Shown piece by piece: positions 1 through 11,227 of a stretch of DNA of 64,000 bases (its first letter is position 1; each line of letters starts with the position of its first letter). The notes below the pieces were generated by a model. That model saw only the letters and a list, made by a program, of their open reading frames with translations. It was not told where the DNA came from and did no database searches. The stretch comes from Cristatella mucedo (taxonomy: Eukaryota; Bryozoa; Phylactolaemata; Cristatellidae): the NCBI GenBank assembly GCA_009760855.2, contig WPIO01000007.1, positions 7,454,501 to 7,518,500 of the forward strand, in the 5' to 3' direction. The translations under genes were made by a program, and so were the position numbers.

Positions 1-94
1 ATTTCGTAAAGCTTGGACGTTATCTCGGCAATCGCAATACAAAGGCAGGGCCAGCCGCTGCGTGGCCACCGACGGATTCACCACCCACAATGAG

Positions 95-279
95 TAAATA
101 AATAAATCCTAGCTGATTAAACAGCCTCTTTTTGTATAGCGACAGAAGAGCCTTTATGGCTATCACCACTGCTTGCAGTGGCGATAAAGAATCGCCCACC
201 ACAGGAATAGAACACACGACCTCGGGACAGAGGTCGTGAAAGCAACCGCCTTACCTAACAATCACTTCCGGACCACGGA
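95..279 (-). repeat. SINE S1 (tRNA-headed), minus strand
   Basis: On the minus strand this has a tRNA-like head with a degenerate A box and a TCG-type B box near 205-235. A body follows that is shared with copies at about 6510, 31145, 41545, 43450 and 53612: a palindromic ACCTCGGGAC-type stretch, then GGCGATTCTTTATCGCC, then GGCTCTTCTGTCGCTATA. It ends in GGCTGTTTAATC followed by AAAT-type repeats. It is a dispersed family because several diverged copies lie in one window. Assignment as a tRNA-derived SINE is inference from the promoter-like boxes. It directly abuts the R2-like fragment at 280. Confidence 0.75.
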
Positions 280-900
280 TCCCGGCTGGTCGTTGCAGGT
301 TTCCGGCGGTCCGTCCGCCGATCGTGTCCGGACGTGCCGCCGGTGGCCGCCACTAGGAACCGATCGTAACCCCGGACGGTTACCAGCTTTCGTCTATGCC
401 GCGCGTGGATAGAGACCGTTAGCCACGAGCTGATCCACTGCCGGCCGATGCTGCAAGTGAGGCCGCCTAACGGGAGCTCTTCCGGCCAGCCCGCTCAAGA
501 GCATGTCGCAGGACGCTCTATCCCGCTTGCCAGTGGTCCGTCTCTTAAGGTGGATCTGACAATAGACAACGGTGCTAATGCGGTAATCGTCGATAAGATG
601 GTGCCATTCGATGGCGGTGAGGATGACCTGGTGGCGGCGGCCCTGAACCAAGTCGATAAGTATGTGGTCACAGCCCGGCCTTTCCTGACCGCTGGCTAAC
701 GATCGATGGTGGCGAAGCCCTTCGTGGTCGGGGCACTCGGCTACTGACTACACAATGAAGCTTGCCTGGTGGACCTCGGCATTCCATGCGAGGCGGCATT
801 GCGGGCCGGCTGTGAGGTAGCACCAGCAACTCCAGCAGGACAGGGCACCGCCGGCTAATGTATATTTGCACGTTCCATTTTTTTGAATAAACCTCATACG
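280..900 (+). mobile_element. 3' fragment of R2/NeSL-like non-LTR element (restriction-like endonuclease)
   Basis: Read on the + strand, 540-700 translates to a peptide with KVDLTI, then AVIVDKMVPFDGGEDDL, then a KY-containing helix. After a stop at 697-699 the frame continues with KPFVVGALGY and then LGIPCEA up to about 830. This order (PDL/VDL...VVDxTVPFD...KY...VVGALG...LGIP) is what I know from the C-terminal restriction-like endonuclease of R2/NeSL-type retrotransposons that target specific sites. The fragment is 5'-truncated and has at least two in-frame stops, so it is dead. It is much richer in GC than its flanks. It ends near TTTTTTTGAATAAA at about 878-892, a plausible element 3' end. 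Confidence 0.6.
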
Positions 901-1019
901 AACTGACGCAGAACACCAGAACACGGAATCTTCATAAATATATCGGAAAATTCAGTGTAGATTTGTCAGAAAATTGCAAGAAAAAGGTGTTCTTTCAGTC
1001 AGCATGTGTGTGAGCGCTC

Positions 1020-1035
1020 GCGTGTGTGTGTGTGC

Positions 1036-1122
<87 letters not shown>
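1020..1122. repeat. (GT)n microsatellite
   Basis: About 100 bp of TG dinucleotides with a few C interruptions at the left edge (GTGCGCGTGTGCG). The long His-Thr and Cys-Val reading frames across it are artefacts of the repeat. Confidence 0.95.
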
Positions 1123-1123
<1 letters not shown>

Positions 1124-1189
1124 ACGCTCGAGCGCTCGCGAGTTCTCGCCAGTACAGGGTGCGTACAGCATTGTGAGAACAAACTGTAT

Positions 1190-2890
1190 TTATTTTCCTG
1201 CTCTTTTTTTGGGATCGGAAGACACCGGGAGTCTGTCTGTTTATTATATTCATCCTGCTGTTTTTCGCAATTGTAGCTTCTCCCCTAATTTGAAAAGGCA
1301 GAGCTGTCGAAGGTCGTCTGCCATAATTGTGAGATCTGAGATAGTTGATCAGAAGAGACGAACAATCCTTGCAACCTCTGGTTTATCTGGCTACTGATTC
1401 AGAGGCGGAGCCAGGGGACAGGGCAGTGACCTGGACCGCCTCCTATTCAAATGCACCCAGCTGTCACCGACGACAAAGTTGTCTTACTTCCACACGATGA
1501 GCAACAGTCTAATTCGTGTCAAATAAAAATATGAGTGTGCGCGTCAGTTTTTCGCTAATTATTGTCCTGTCCCCTTTGTGAATAAATAGCAGGCGGGTCT
1601 TTTCTAGTATGATCAATCTTGAGGGTCTTATCCAACGCTAAGCAAGAATCCTGTCTCCAACTCTGAAGCACTCTCCTCACAACTGGTTTTTGAGTACGAG
1701 TACGCTCCAAAAAATTTCTGCTAAGCATTGAATAGGATGAATGTACAAAATAAATTCAAGGACGAGAACAGCCACGAAGTAAATCACTATGCACCGACTT
1801 TGGTGAAATGAGCCTAACATACAAAACGAGCGGCTTCCATCAAAGTCTCCGTGACTTTTATTCAACTCTATTTAATATTCTCCTGCCCATAACTTCTGCT
1901 ATAATAAAAAAGTAAAAATAGTAAATATAGAAAATAGTAAAAAAACATCCTGCAAGCAAGCAAGGTTCAGAATACCTGATGTAAGCAATTGAGATCGGCA
2001 TGCCAGGCTGCTAGATCATTATTTCTTAGTTATTAATATTAGTCATTAGATCATTAGTCTAATCAACTCTTATTCATTCGCATGCAAGTTAGTTCCAGTT
2101 GTTCAGCTGTAGAATTACAGCAGGCTATTTGCTGCATCGAAGAGCCGACTGTACGTTCTATTTGAAGGGAAAGCGACTGATGCAGGCTCCCGTGTTTGTA
2201 GCATCTGAGAATGAGCCCAAACCCCCATGAGATCAACTAATTAGGCTAAACGGCTACAAAGTATTTATGAACAACAGATTATTACCTACCTTTCTTATGG
2301 TTTCCTACGCTTGCTTATAGTTTGCACTTGAATTATGACGTCAGTTTTACCTGCCTTTGACTTTGTGGCTGTTTTAAAGTGCTGTAGCCCTGATTAGACC
2401 ATAAGTTGACCGGTTTAATAAGCACCATCAACGCTACTGCTTATTAAAAGGCTGAAGCCATTGTTAGGCCGTACACTGAATAGCAGTCTTGTTTCAAGCC
2501 AATAGAAGGTTATTTTTGAGCATATGCAGACCGACAATCAGTTCGAATCTGTTAACAATATATGCATACCGATTTCGCTTTCTTGTTCTCGTACTTCACT
2601 CTCTCTATGCATACTAATAAATTTATACTACCACGTTAATAGTGGATCGCTGAATGATGATAGAAAAAATGCAGCCTTATTCGTTTTCTTTAGTTCGGGC
2701 ATGCTGTAGCCGTTAAGTGCGTCGCGTTCTTCAAATTCCTAGCCTCACTGAAGACCACTCATGTTGCTCATGTCGGGTTCAATCTTCAGCGGCAAAACGA
2801 ACCGTTTGTAATGTTTTAGTCTGGACGCATGGAATGGACACCCAACTGCCGTCTTTTGATCAAGAACCGGTGAATGCACGCCAGCTGCTC
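1190..2890. other. Unassigned AT-rich sequence
   Basis: I see no protein-like frame, RNA gene or recognised repeat here. If gene A exon 1 is right, the right-hand part (about 2700-2892) would be its promoter and 5' leader. That leader contains two upstream ATGs: one opens a 14-codon frame at about 2829-2873, and the other at about 2874 overlaps the proposed start. Confidence 0.4.
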
Positions 2891-2892
2891 AA

Positions 2893-2926
2893 ATGACAGA
2901 TACCAATAGCAGTTCCACTAACTTGG
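2893..2926 (+). CDS. Gene A, proposed exon 1: short Ser/Thr/Asn-rich N-terminus
   Basis: The ATG at 2893 opens eleven codons, MTDTNSSSTNL, and then the first base of a glycine codon. A good donor, G|GTGAGC, follows at 2927. The exon ends in phase 1 and would complete a glycine codon with the GT that begins the transmembrane exon at 7670, giving NLG-EKHLVVIY. The peptide has an N-glycosylation sequon (NSS) and no signal peptide. That fits an N-out/C-in single-pass protein, with the positive charges lying after the helix. Gene B exon 1 has the same design: short, Ser/Thr/Ala-rich, phase 1 and a split Gly codon. The call rests on this parallel and on splice-site quality. No transcript evidence exists and a 34-bp coding exon could arise by chance. 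Confidence 0.4.
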
Positions 2927-4300
2927 GTGAGCTGATGAGCAATGGCAGTTGGTCGTCGTACGGTCAGTTGAACGCAGTCATCGGCTGCCGTCGTCTGATT
3001 GGGTCGTCACTTCGCAGTACCGTGGCTAGCTTAAGACGAAAACTGTATGCTTTTATTTATGTGCGCCGCACAGGTAAATTCAAGTGTGTTTGATTTGTGC
3101 ACACAGCTGCATGTGATCATAGGCCAACTAGAGCGATTACTTGCATTTATTAATCAAGCTAGGGACTTCTTAACTTGAAGCCCGCACTCACAAAGGCAGT
3201 GGGATCCAAGAATATCTTTGTGTGCATATGTATTTGCGTAAAAAAGCGGTTGTAAATGCATTGGTATCTACAACAGCTTTTATTGTCACAAGCTTTAAGC
3301 ATTCGTTGTACATGTAACCTGGTCAGGGTAGCGTATCGACATTGGCAGCTGATCGCAAACTAATGTTTGCCTTCTAGGTATCAGGTCACGGACCTTTCAC
3401 GCTTTATGGTATCTCAAACGTAGCATTGATTCCACCGTATTCCTCTTAGCAAGTGCTAACCTGGCTAAAGCACATTAAGAACTTTCGCTTCTCAATTTTT
3501 TATGCAGTGCTTCGACCTCGATCTAGCACTTGTGTTTAAGTAAGGCAATCTTTACAGAACTGCCTGCTGGTCAGGCCCGCTTTGACAGGTCAATCAGGGC
3601 TGCCTAAACGCGGCTTCTCACTTGAAGCTACGTTCTAGAAAGACAAGCATCGTCGTTTGCTGGCTCCGCTGTTCAGTTAAAGTGCTAAGTCCTCACACAA
3701 CTACTATCAAGACTCGTGGAAATCATCGCTGCCCTTTCGGGCTGTGCTCTTTGTTAGGCCACCTTCTCATTTTAAGAAAACGTATATCAAAGACCTCGTT
3801 CCTTGGCATCACATTCTTCACATTCCTCCACTCTCTCCAGACTTAATGATTATGCACTACAATGGCTACCTCAGGATCTTGAGTACGTTTACGTTTGTCT
3901 CTCGACTGTACTACTTAAATCTCCTGCTAAAAGACCAGCCAGAGCGCCATAGAACCCTTGCGACGAGTCCTAAATGGGAGCGGCAAATTTGCATTGAAAC
4001 ACAAAGAATTAAACTCGTCCCTACCACTATAGCAGTTCGGCGCCACGTAAACCAAAGCGCGTAGCCTGACCTGCCGCTGCCAGCTTCCTCGGCTTTGATC
4101 CGCAATGTTCAGGGCAGAAATGATACTGCACTGTCCGTCACTCAAAGCTCGCTGCAGCGGCAGTCTCTCAAAGTGATGCTACAATAGTAGTCTCTCGAAG
4201 TGCTGCCGCAACGTCAACTTTCCTGCTCTCCGAACCTGATAAATGAGCTATTCCCCACCACACCTCTCCCCCCCCCCCCGCTTTCATCTGAAGAATGTTG
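2927..4300. other. Gene A intron 1, left part: nothing recognised
   Basis: Unique-looking AT-moderate sequence. Open frames at 3622-4064 have no family resemblance and overlap one another in different frames. A short imperfect direct repeat, AGTCTCTCRAAGTG, occurs near 4163 and 4190. Confidence 0.35.
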
Positions 4301-4329
4301 GTGACAGATGCTTCTGCTTAATCCTTTTG

Positions 4330-4800
4330 AATTGATCCAGTCTTTCTCCCGACTCTATAACTGCTATGTCCCGGCCGCTGTTCGCAGCAATTTGTTTGTA
4401 TCCAGTCGTTTGCAATTCTCCACTGTCCTGGTAGTTTTATCTGTGCAACAATACGCCTGCAATTGATATAAAGCTCTGCAGCTCGGCTGGTCTGTTGTGA
4501 ACATGGAAACTGCCACATTACACGGGAGCACACCAACCTGCGCTGGCTCCTCAACATGCAGCCTATTGATTTCAGAGGCCTCTCACTCACTTTTAGTTTT
4601 CTTCTTTCTCTCGCTTCAAGCTAAATACCGAAACACTCCTCTTCACCTCAAGGCTTCACACGGCCTCGCCCACTCTCTTGACTGTTCGTATTCAGCTGCA
4701 CCTCTAACCAACCTCACCATCTTTGGACAACGCTGCTACTGCTGGTGTGCTTCCAAAGCTATCGAGGCTTAGTGAATAGAAACGTATCACATTTTAGGTA
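4330..4800 (+). mobile_element. LINE family 1 relic (reverse transcriptase C-terminal part)
   Basis: Highly decayed. The pattern is the one seen in better copies at 12060 and 60930: 'C(R)xxxR... CC-AC-T-ACxxG, CTGCGCTGGCTCC..., AT(C)GATTTCA(R)G, ...CACTCACTTTTAG'. It is the end of the reverse transcriptase ORF, reading 'lhWLpvk..IDfk.lsLTf'. No 3' tail is visible. Confidence 0.55.
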
Positions 4801-5639
4801 GTGTGTGTGTACAAGTATCTAAGTGCTTACACTCAAGCCTTTTGAATCTGGCTGCCATTTCGTCTTTCTAATCAAATGGTGGAAGCAACAGACCGAGCTC
4901 GACTAGGGCGAGTAGACTCTTACATCTTGTACAGGAGTCGAACGCTGTCCATCAATGCCGGTACCATAATGTCCAGCCTTTTCTATTCTATTCTGGCACA
5001 CCTGCAAAAGTCGTACCTTGTGATATTCTTTGAAAGTTAGTCGCCTTCCTAGCAAGGTAATTGTGCACGGTCTCACCATTTCCACAGCGAGCGCACCTCA
5101 TTAGGATTCTTACTGGCTCTCCGGTGCTAAGTAGGCCGCGCTACCCTTATCCAATGTAAGCAGAACTGCAACAAAAATGGTCATCATCCAACGCAGGTGC
5201 AGCTACGGTACTATCGAAGTACATCTGGAACAGTTGGAATAACTCGGCGGCCACTGCGAAGGTAGCTACAAGCTCGACCAGCTATCCGTGATAAACCTAT
5301 CTTTACTGAGGTTCTTACGTACGTTGTAGGAGAAAATTCATCTGAGAGTAGCACTAAGTCCGAAACTAACACTCAGTTCCGTCGTGAAGGAAAAGCATAC
5401 GCTGCGTAACTTCACCACATATGAGATAGAATCTATATGTTTGGCTGAAATACGTGTTTTACTGTACCGTTGCGTTAAAGGTTTCCTTTCAGCGTCACGT
5501 GTAGCTATTTAAGCTAACTTTCACTCGCGAGTTGCATTTTGTTGAACTCAGCATTCAAATCCTCGTGGCAGACTTTAGTTTGTTATGCAAGCAATCTGAA
5601 AAGGGTTAATCCTCCAGCAAATACCATAACTAATGTATA
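4801..5639. other. Intronic sequence, nothing recognised
   Basis: No frame with protein-like composition longer than about 60 codons and no match to the repeat families seen elsewhere in the window. Confidence 0.35.
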
Positions 5640-5684
5640 GCGCCTAGAGAGAGATTGAGTTCTCTGAGGGCGCTTTATCAAGTG

Positions 5685-5718
<34 letters not shown>
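5640..5718 (+). mobile_element. LINE family 1 3' end with (ATT)n tail
   Basis: CTAGAGAGAGATTGAGTTCT, then CTGAGGGCGCTTTATCAAGTG, then (ATT) repeats to 5717. This is the terminal sequence shared by all family 1 copies. The remainder of the element is missing, the usual result of 5' truncation during target-primed reverse transcription. Confidence 0.8.
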
Positions 5719-6394
5719 ACTACCAACTTAATTTGCGCGACGGCGTTTCTCTTCAGGTGAGCTTCAATTCGCTGAAGCTGTTGGTCGTTCTCGGCTTTCT
5801 TTGGAAGCAGAAAGTGCTGGCAATACAGACAAGAGATAAGCATTCTCGAGAATACAGAAGTTCTAAGAAGAATTAGGAAGCGGTTTTCGCCGCGACTCAA
5901 AACCTTTCCAGTGGTACTTCGATTGAAATGACCGAACCTCGAATACCTTCCCGCGTATAACGAGCTTGACTCATTGCGCCTGAGACTTAAGGATTACAGC
6001 CCCTTGCGACGGTTCCACCCAGATCGAGATGTGCGCTGCTCCGTGTGTGGAAAATAAAGACGAGGGAGAAAGAGGAGCTAGCGCTAAAAAAACGCGTTTG
6101 TGAAAGGGTGGCGAGGCAAACGAAGCGAATTTCGGCCTGCCCGCTGGGGATAAAAGCAAGCCCTGAGCACTGTATTTTACATGCGAACACTGCAGGAAAA
6201 CTCTAGAAGGTAAAATGATCCATAGCTGCTTGTTAAGGTAAATCGCTTGCACAGTATTAAGTAGTGTCAAATCTAATTTTCTTGATTTACATTATTATCG
6301 GCGCGGCGCGTATGTATGCAAACTAGTCCAAAAAAGAAAAGAGAGCCGTGAAATTAGTAACTCCAAGAATTCGGTGGGAATCAGCTGGCTACTC

Positions 6395-6431
<37 letters not shown>

Positions 6432-6485
6432 GATTTGATAAAAACGTCCTCAGAGACCTCAATCTCTTTCTAGGTGCTTTACTAC
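6395..6485 (-). mobile_element. LINE family 1 3' end, minus strand, (AAT)n tail
   Basis: (AAT) repeats at 6396-6429 are followed by the reverse complement of the family 1 terminus (TTTGATAAAAACGTCCTCAG, then AATCTCTTTCTAGGTGCTTT). Severely 5'-truncated. Confidence 0.8.
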
Positions 6486-6509
6486 CACATTTGCATTGTG
6501 GACGCTTGT

Positions 6510-6655
6510 ATGGTTAACGGATTCGACAGCCTCATTTTTTAGCGACAGAGAAGCCTTGGCGGCTATTACATGAACTGCAGTGGAAAGTAAAGGATCGCAT
6601 ACTTCAGGGCTCGAACTCATGAATTTGGTGGTTAAGAGTGAGATTCAGAAGATCA
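6510..6655 (-). repeat. SINE S1 copy, minus strand
   Basis: Contains ACAGCCTCATTTTTTAGCG, GGCGGCTATTACATGAACTG and the B-box complement GGGCTCGAACTC, in the order seen in the other S1 copies. Diverged. Confidence 0.6.
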
Positions 6656-6724
6656 TGTATTGTGGCGAATTTACCCAAGGAGCTGAACAAGACAAATAAA
6701 TTGGCTTAAAACATTTTATTTGCA

Positions 6725-7040
6725 ATGCTTTCCGAACAATTTAAAGGCTGAAAACTAAGATCAACGTGTTAAGGCACTCATAAATAACTATGCTGAATTA
6801 GGCTATACACTGACCGTCGAAGTACATATCTTTGATACTTTTCTTGACTAATTGAAGGAAAACACACGGCAGCTAACTTTGACCAGCATGACGAACTCTT
6901 TCTGCTGGATATGCGTAACTATAAAGGTCATTAAAAAGGAAGTCTCACGAAAACATGATGGGGACAATACTTGGGGGTCATTTCGAGGAGTTTACTTGCA
7001 CTATAGCGTACATATAGATGATCTGGTAATTTATAAATCC
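6725..7040 (+). mobile_element. Relic of the dispersed PPMHIKLGL-motif protein family (3' part)
   Basis: Nucleotide similarity to 52990-53270 is visible: AAGGCTGAAA, then CATAAATA-CTATGC, then TTGATACTTTTCTTGA and AAGGAAAAC. Translated, it gives VEVHIFDTFLD followed by a DELFLLDMRNYKG-type segment. These correspond to LSIDVDILDAYLENVKEN and GERFHKDIRDFERRYQ in the better copy. It is broken by stops and frameshifts. The family is described in full at 28650-29780. Confidence 0.45.
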
Positions 7041-7669
7041 CTTTCAGTGATTATTTTGTATGAATTCAGAGTAATTATATGTTTGTTTCTATTCTTTTGC
7101 AAGTGCGTGTGAACCGCAAGAAGTGAATTTGTCATTTTGTTCATCGAAACGGGTTAATTTCAAGGTTCTACATGCTCTGGCCACGAAAGCAAAGTATTTA
7201 GGAATCATTGCCATTTTCTAAACTTCTTAGGCATAAGCCATTAGGAAGGAACACTTATTGGCCAGAGTAAAAGTCGGGTCACATGAAGTAATCACGGTAC
7301 TGACGCCTGATCGTCAGTACAAGCTTAGGCTTAGACGTTGTATATGTGTATACGTTTCGTACTGAAAGTCTCTGATTCTCGACTTGGTATTGGCAATTTC
7401 GAACCACTGCGTCTCTACAGGTCGCATCTGATTTTTAATGTGGTGCATGCACGAGTACATTGCAAGTACCAGCCACTAACCACTTGTACTCATCAGCTGT
7501 AATTGGAGGGTATCTGCTGTGCGAACATGTTTGTTGCGTTTTGCCGGTGCGAAACTCTCACAAGATCGCTAAGCCAGTGTCTTTGACTCGGCCGAGTAGA
7601 ATTTCACATGACCAATGCGACATCTACTCTGCAGACTGTAAAATGTGTCGATTGCCTCCATTCCTTCAG

Positions 7670-7912
7670 GTGAAAAACATCTTGTAGTGATATATGCAGT
7701 CAGCGGCACCATGGCATTGGTCGTCGTTGCGGTTGGTATCTACCTGATCATGCACTTCTGCTGCCATCGAGGCAGGTGTGCAAATGCCAACCGAAGGGGT
7801 CGGTCAGCTGAGAACCGTGAAAGGCAACCCCGACGTCGCCGTCGCCACAGAACTGATCGTTTGCCACCCGAGGTGACGCCATTGAGGTCACTCACCGAGA
7901 GACCAAGAACTC
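7670..7912 (+). CDS. Gene A, exon 2: transmembrane helix and basic juxtamembrane segment
   Basis: Acceptor TTCCTTCAG|GT lies before 7670 and donor CTC|GTAAGT after 7912. The length is 243 bp, phase 1 at both ends. The frame begins GEKHLVVIYAVSG and continues into a hydrophobic helix of about 22 residues (LVVIYAVSGT...VGIYLIMHF). A CC pair (possible palmitoylation) and a strongly basic run with several Arg clusters (QPRRRRRHR) follow. By the positive-inside rule the C-terminus is cytoplasmic. Gene B exon at 37285 has the same phase, size class and order of features, and both end in a PL/PIRR..T-type segment. The alternative, a chance frame, is made less likely by the paired strong splice sites and the exactly symmetrical length. 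Function unknown. Confidence 0.6.
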
Positions 7913-8063
7913 GTAAGTACTGAGACCTACTGAAAAACCGCAATGAACAGACCCACGAACTTCCATGATTCGGTTTCCTGTAGCACTGTGCAGTGGACAG
8001 ACAAATCCTTGACAATGCGGTCGGGCGGTGGTGGTGGACTATGACATTCTGTGCTGTATCCTC

Positions 8064-8240
8064 AATTTAATAATGATAATGATAACAATAATAAATTTGA
8101 TATATCACCCTAAGAGAACTCAATCTCATTCTAGGCACTTCACATTTGATGCAAAGGAAGCACGATCGAATGAATGGCTAGTGGTAGCATGGTCAATGAC
8201 AACAAGCATAACATGGTTAGGGGTGGCATGCTCAGGGTAT
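8064..8240 (-). mobile_element. LINE family 1 3' end, minus strand
   Basis: AATAATGATAATGATAACAA tail, then the reverse complement of the family terminus (AGAGAACTCAATCTCATTCT), then the 3' UTR-like stretch with GCACGATCGAATG and GGTTAGGGGTGGCATGC. Located in gene A intron 2. Confidence 0.75.
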
Positions 8241-9320
8241 GTAAGAGACACTCACTTTTCATATTAATTATAAACAAGTATGTAGTACACATTTTTGCCG
8301 CGTTGCTAGATAGCTCATTCATTTGATAAAGCGCTGATGTTGTTTTCGATCCCCGGCCCGAACACAGCAACTGGTTAATCAGATCTTCGCATTTATCAGG
8401 AGTCAATCGTGCATGCAACAACACCATAGGCATAAGCAACCGGATGTCATTCCGATTGTACCATCTATGACAATTTTACCAGCACATATATTAGGTGCGT
8501 CAAGTAACGAGTCGTGCAATGACAAGTACTAGACTTCCCCTTCCCCCAGCACGATATCTAGCAGACCCGTGACACATATTGAGCATACTTCTTTTGTATT
8601 GCCTTGCAAGTCACTGTGCCGTACATGGGCAGGTGCTCGTGTGAGATTAGGAGAGGACTGGGTAAGAGATACCATTCACTTCATCGATCTCTAATTGTTT
8701 GAATCCTTAAAAGTTTCAGTGCCTCCTATCTCCCGTGTGACATACCCTCTTCACCTCTAGCGAACCCACTTTAGTTCGAAAGCTGCATTACAGTGCAAGG
8801 TAATAGCCGAATGACAGCCATTCGGAGAAGTGTACACTTCATTAAATGAGTACGCCGACAGCCACACGACAAATGACTCGTATTTGCATGAACTTCCCAT
8901 GACGCTCGATTATCTTTGCGTGCCTCGCCGTATCTCCTTAGAATACCCATCTGACAGCACACCCCCGTGTGAATTTCAACTCAGCACTACATTACTATTT
9001 TCTTCTAAAAAAAAGCACATACTGATGGCAAGCTGCTAAAAAAGCTCGCGACTCGACTTTTCATTTGTCTGATCAATTTTTTCTAGAATTGGCGAACGTT
9101 AAGGTTAGCACACCTGCTTCGGATTGACAGCCTCTGGGCTTGTTGCAAAGAGACCACTGGCCTCTTACCCCTGGGGTCCACCTAGAAGACATGCATAAGG
9201 TGGGCGGTTGGCCTTGTTCGCCTCTCCTATTTTCATCTATCCTGTCCACCTCACCAGAGCCAGCCAGCTCGTGAAATCCAGCCCTACGACACCAGCGCCA
9301 CTGGATCTTTCACAATCCTC
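8241..9320. other. Intronic sequence, nothing recognised
   Basis: No recognised protein frame or repeat. GATCCCCGGCCCGAAC near 8350 looks weakly B-box-like but has no SINE body beside it. Confidence 0.3.
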
Positions 9321-9324
9321 TACG

Positions 9325-9410
9325 ACTATATAATAATAACAAGAATAATATTAATAATAGTGCACGTGATAAAGCGCCCACAGGAACGCAATCTCTTCTT
9401 TGGCTCTTGG
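9325..9410 (-). mobile_element. LINE family 1 3' terminus, minus strand
   Basis: AATAATAACAAGAATAATAT followed by GATAAAGCGCCCACAGGAAC and CAATCTCTTCTTTGGC, the complement of the family 1 terminus. Confidence 0.6.
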
Positions 9411-10020
9411 ACGCATCGTATTGCCTACCAGGTTGAGGCGTCACGCCTCCATCCGTAATTGGATGATAGCAAGCTGCTTACGTCTTAGCTGCTGCCGCCT
9501 TTGAAAAAAATCCTTTCGTGCGTTTTACGACGTAACTGGCGCCAGAGGTAGCCACACCACTTTTCTAGGAACGAATCAGTCCGCCAACGGCCGCAATTTC
9601 TCAACGGAAAACGTGGAGCTCTGGCTCCATGGGGATACATTCGTCGAGGCATCGGGCCGCGATACTAGCATGGCGCTGGCAACGCTTGACCACTCCATCC
9701 ACAACTACTGCCACGTCGACGAACGCGCCATTCGTGACCGCCGCCCACTGCCGAAACTGGTTTGTATTCCGGCAATAGGTCGCTTCTGCGTCCGCTCCCT
9801 TGTGCTTGGGCTCCTTCAGGCGGCCTGCATGCTCGTGCTTGGCGCTCCAGCAGGCGCTCCGGCTAGTAATTAAGCTCCAGCTCTGGCTGAGTCCACCAAT
9901 CGGCTTCGTGCTAGCTCTGGAGTTCAGTGCTGAGCTCTTCTGAGGGAGCAGGCTGCCAGAGGACCACTGGAGATTCTCCGGGATTTCCTAAGTCTTAAGA
10001 AAGGCCGCTATTTATCGGCA
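9411..10020. other. GC-moderate intronic sequence
   Basis: A frame at 9613-9873 reads MELWLHGDTFVEASGRDTSM and onward, with mixed composition, but it has no flanking splice signals I trust and no family I recognise. It may be unannotated coding sequence or chance. Confidence 0.2.
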
Positions 10021-10027
10021 TGACTAG

Positions 10028-10052
10028 CAGAGAGAAAGAGAGAGAGAGAGAG

Positions 10053-10084
<32 letters not shown>
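10028..10084. repeat. (GA)n microsatellite
   Basis: GA repeats interrupted once by GGGG. Confidence 0.9.
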
Positions 10085-10087
<3 letters not shown>

Positions 10088-10534
10088 TGGTTCAGCTGAG
10101 TTCATATCTGTCGGAAGCATATCGGGACGGATGGTACAAGGGCCTGCCGGGATGAAAGGGCGTCAGTGAAAATGGAGGTTCGTCGTAAGATCCGTTGAGC
10201 CGACGCCAATGAAGAATGCGCCGGCTTTGTGGGAAAGTAGCTGGAGACATTAGTTTCCATTTTCGGGCTGTTCAGGACTTTCCTGCAGATAAAAGCAGTC
10301 TATGGCACCACTGAAAGCGTCAATCATTGTTGAACTTGGCCCACCACATTCCAAGATGACTGTATCGAACGTTATGGCAATAACTCGAGCTCACTACCTG
10401 TGGACTCGCTTCGCTGAGTTACAGTATAATTACACATCTATTGCACTTCACCCCCGGAAGTGCTGATCGCCATCTGGCTCCGTGACGGGGTAAAGGACGG
10501 ACAGACTTTCTCGTCTTAATTAATAGAGATCATG

Positions 10535-10690
10535 TCGCTGCACTAGTTTGGCCAAGCGGTCAAGGTGCTCAACCCGACTGTGGTCAAGGTTATTGTATCC
10601 GATGACCGAGGCCATGGGCTCGAGCCCCGTAACGTATGTTAAGCTCTTGAAAAGAAATTAAGAGTGCTACACGAATGAATTGTATTTTTT
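10535..10690 (+). repeat. SINE S2: tRNA-like head and LINE-like tail
   Basis: A box TTTGGCCAAGCGGTCAAGG and B box GGGCTCGAGCCCC are spaced as in a Leu/Ser-type tRNA. They are followed by a tail, GCTCTTGAAAAGAAATTAAG then AGTGCTAC-CGAATGAATTG, that resembles the terminus of the family 1 LINE variant ending GCCGAGAAAGAGATTCAGTT. A second S2 copy lies at 27360-27520 on the other strand. This is not a functional tRNA because no proper acceptor or anticodon stem forms. Confidence 0.6.
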
Positions 10691-11130
10691 ATCTTATATT
10701 TAATGATAATAAAAAATTCATATAGCTTCCTCAGAGAACCTAATCACTTTCTAGGCACTTTAAATATGCTGTAAAGCAAGCATGATCAAATGGCTAGTGG
10801 TGACCTGAACGGTGTCAACAAGCACAGCGCGGTTAGAATACCATACAAAGTATAGGCATATCAATATGATTAGTGGCAGCATGCAGTGTCAGCCCGCATG
10901 AGCACACAACGGACGATTCGCAATGACCCGCTAAATGCTGCGATGAACAGATGCGCTTGTAGCTTCTTTTAACTGCCATCAAGTCAGAAGATGTCACGAC
11001 ATCAGCCGGGAAAGAGTTCCAGGCTTAGGGAGCGAACGAACCAAAAGCAGTGCTTCCAAAGAATTTGAGACTCATACTAGTTATAGGTAAAGGATTTGAT
11101 TCAGAAAAGTGGATGGCACGATGCCTATCT
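10690..11130 (-). mobile_element. LINE family 1, 3' UTR and end of RT ORF, minus strand
   Basis: Reverse complement of the family terminus at 10715-10770, then the 3' UTR and the end of the ORF (TCACGACATCAGCCGGGAAA, AGAGTTCCAGGCTTAGGGAG), corresponding to 'sYAPKAWNSLP..vttsPDL' in better copies. Confidence 0.75.
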
Positions 11131-11227
11131 TGGTGGGGGGAGTAGTTCTGATAAGCAACTTCATGGTAGGCTCCCTTCTACATTTTCTATCGAAGACACA
11201 AGAATGAGTCAAAGCAGATCAACTGAA

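Noticed and set aside
952-1397. His-Thr and Cys-Val repeat frames
   Set aside because: Translation of the (GT)n tract.
10535-10640. Possible tRNA gene
   Set aside because: A and B boxes are present, but the stems do not fold and a LINE-like tail follows, so it is called a SINE.
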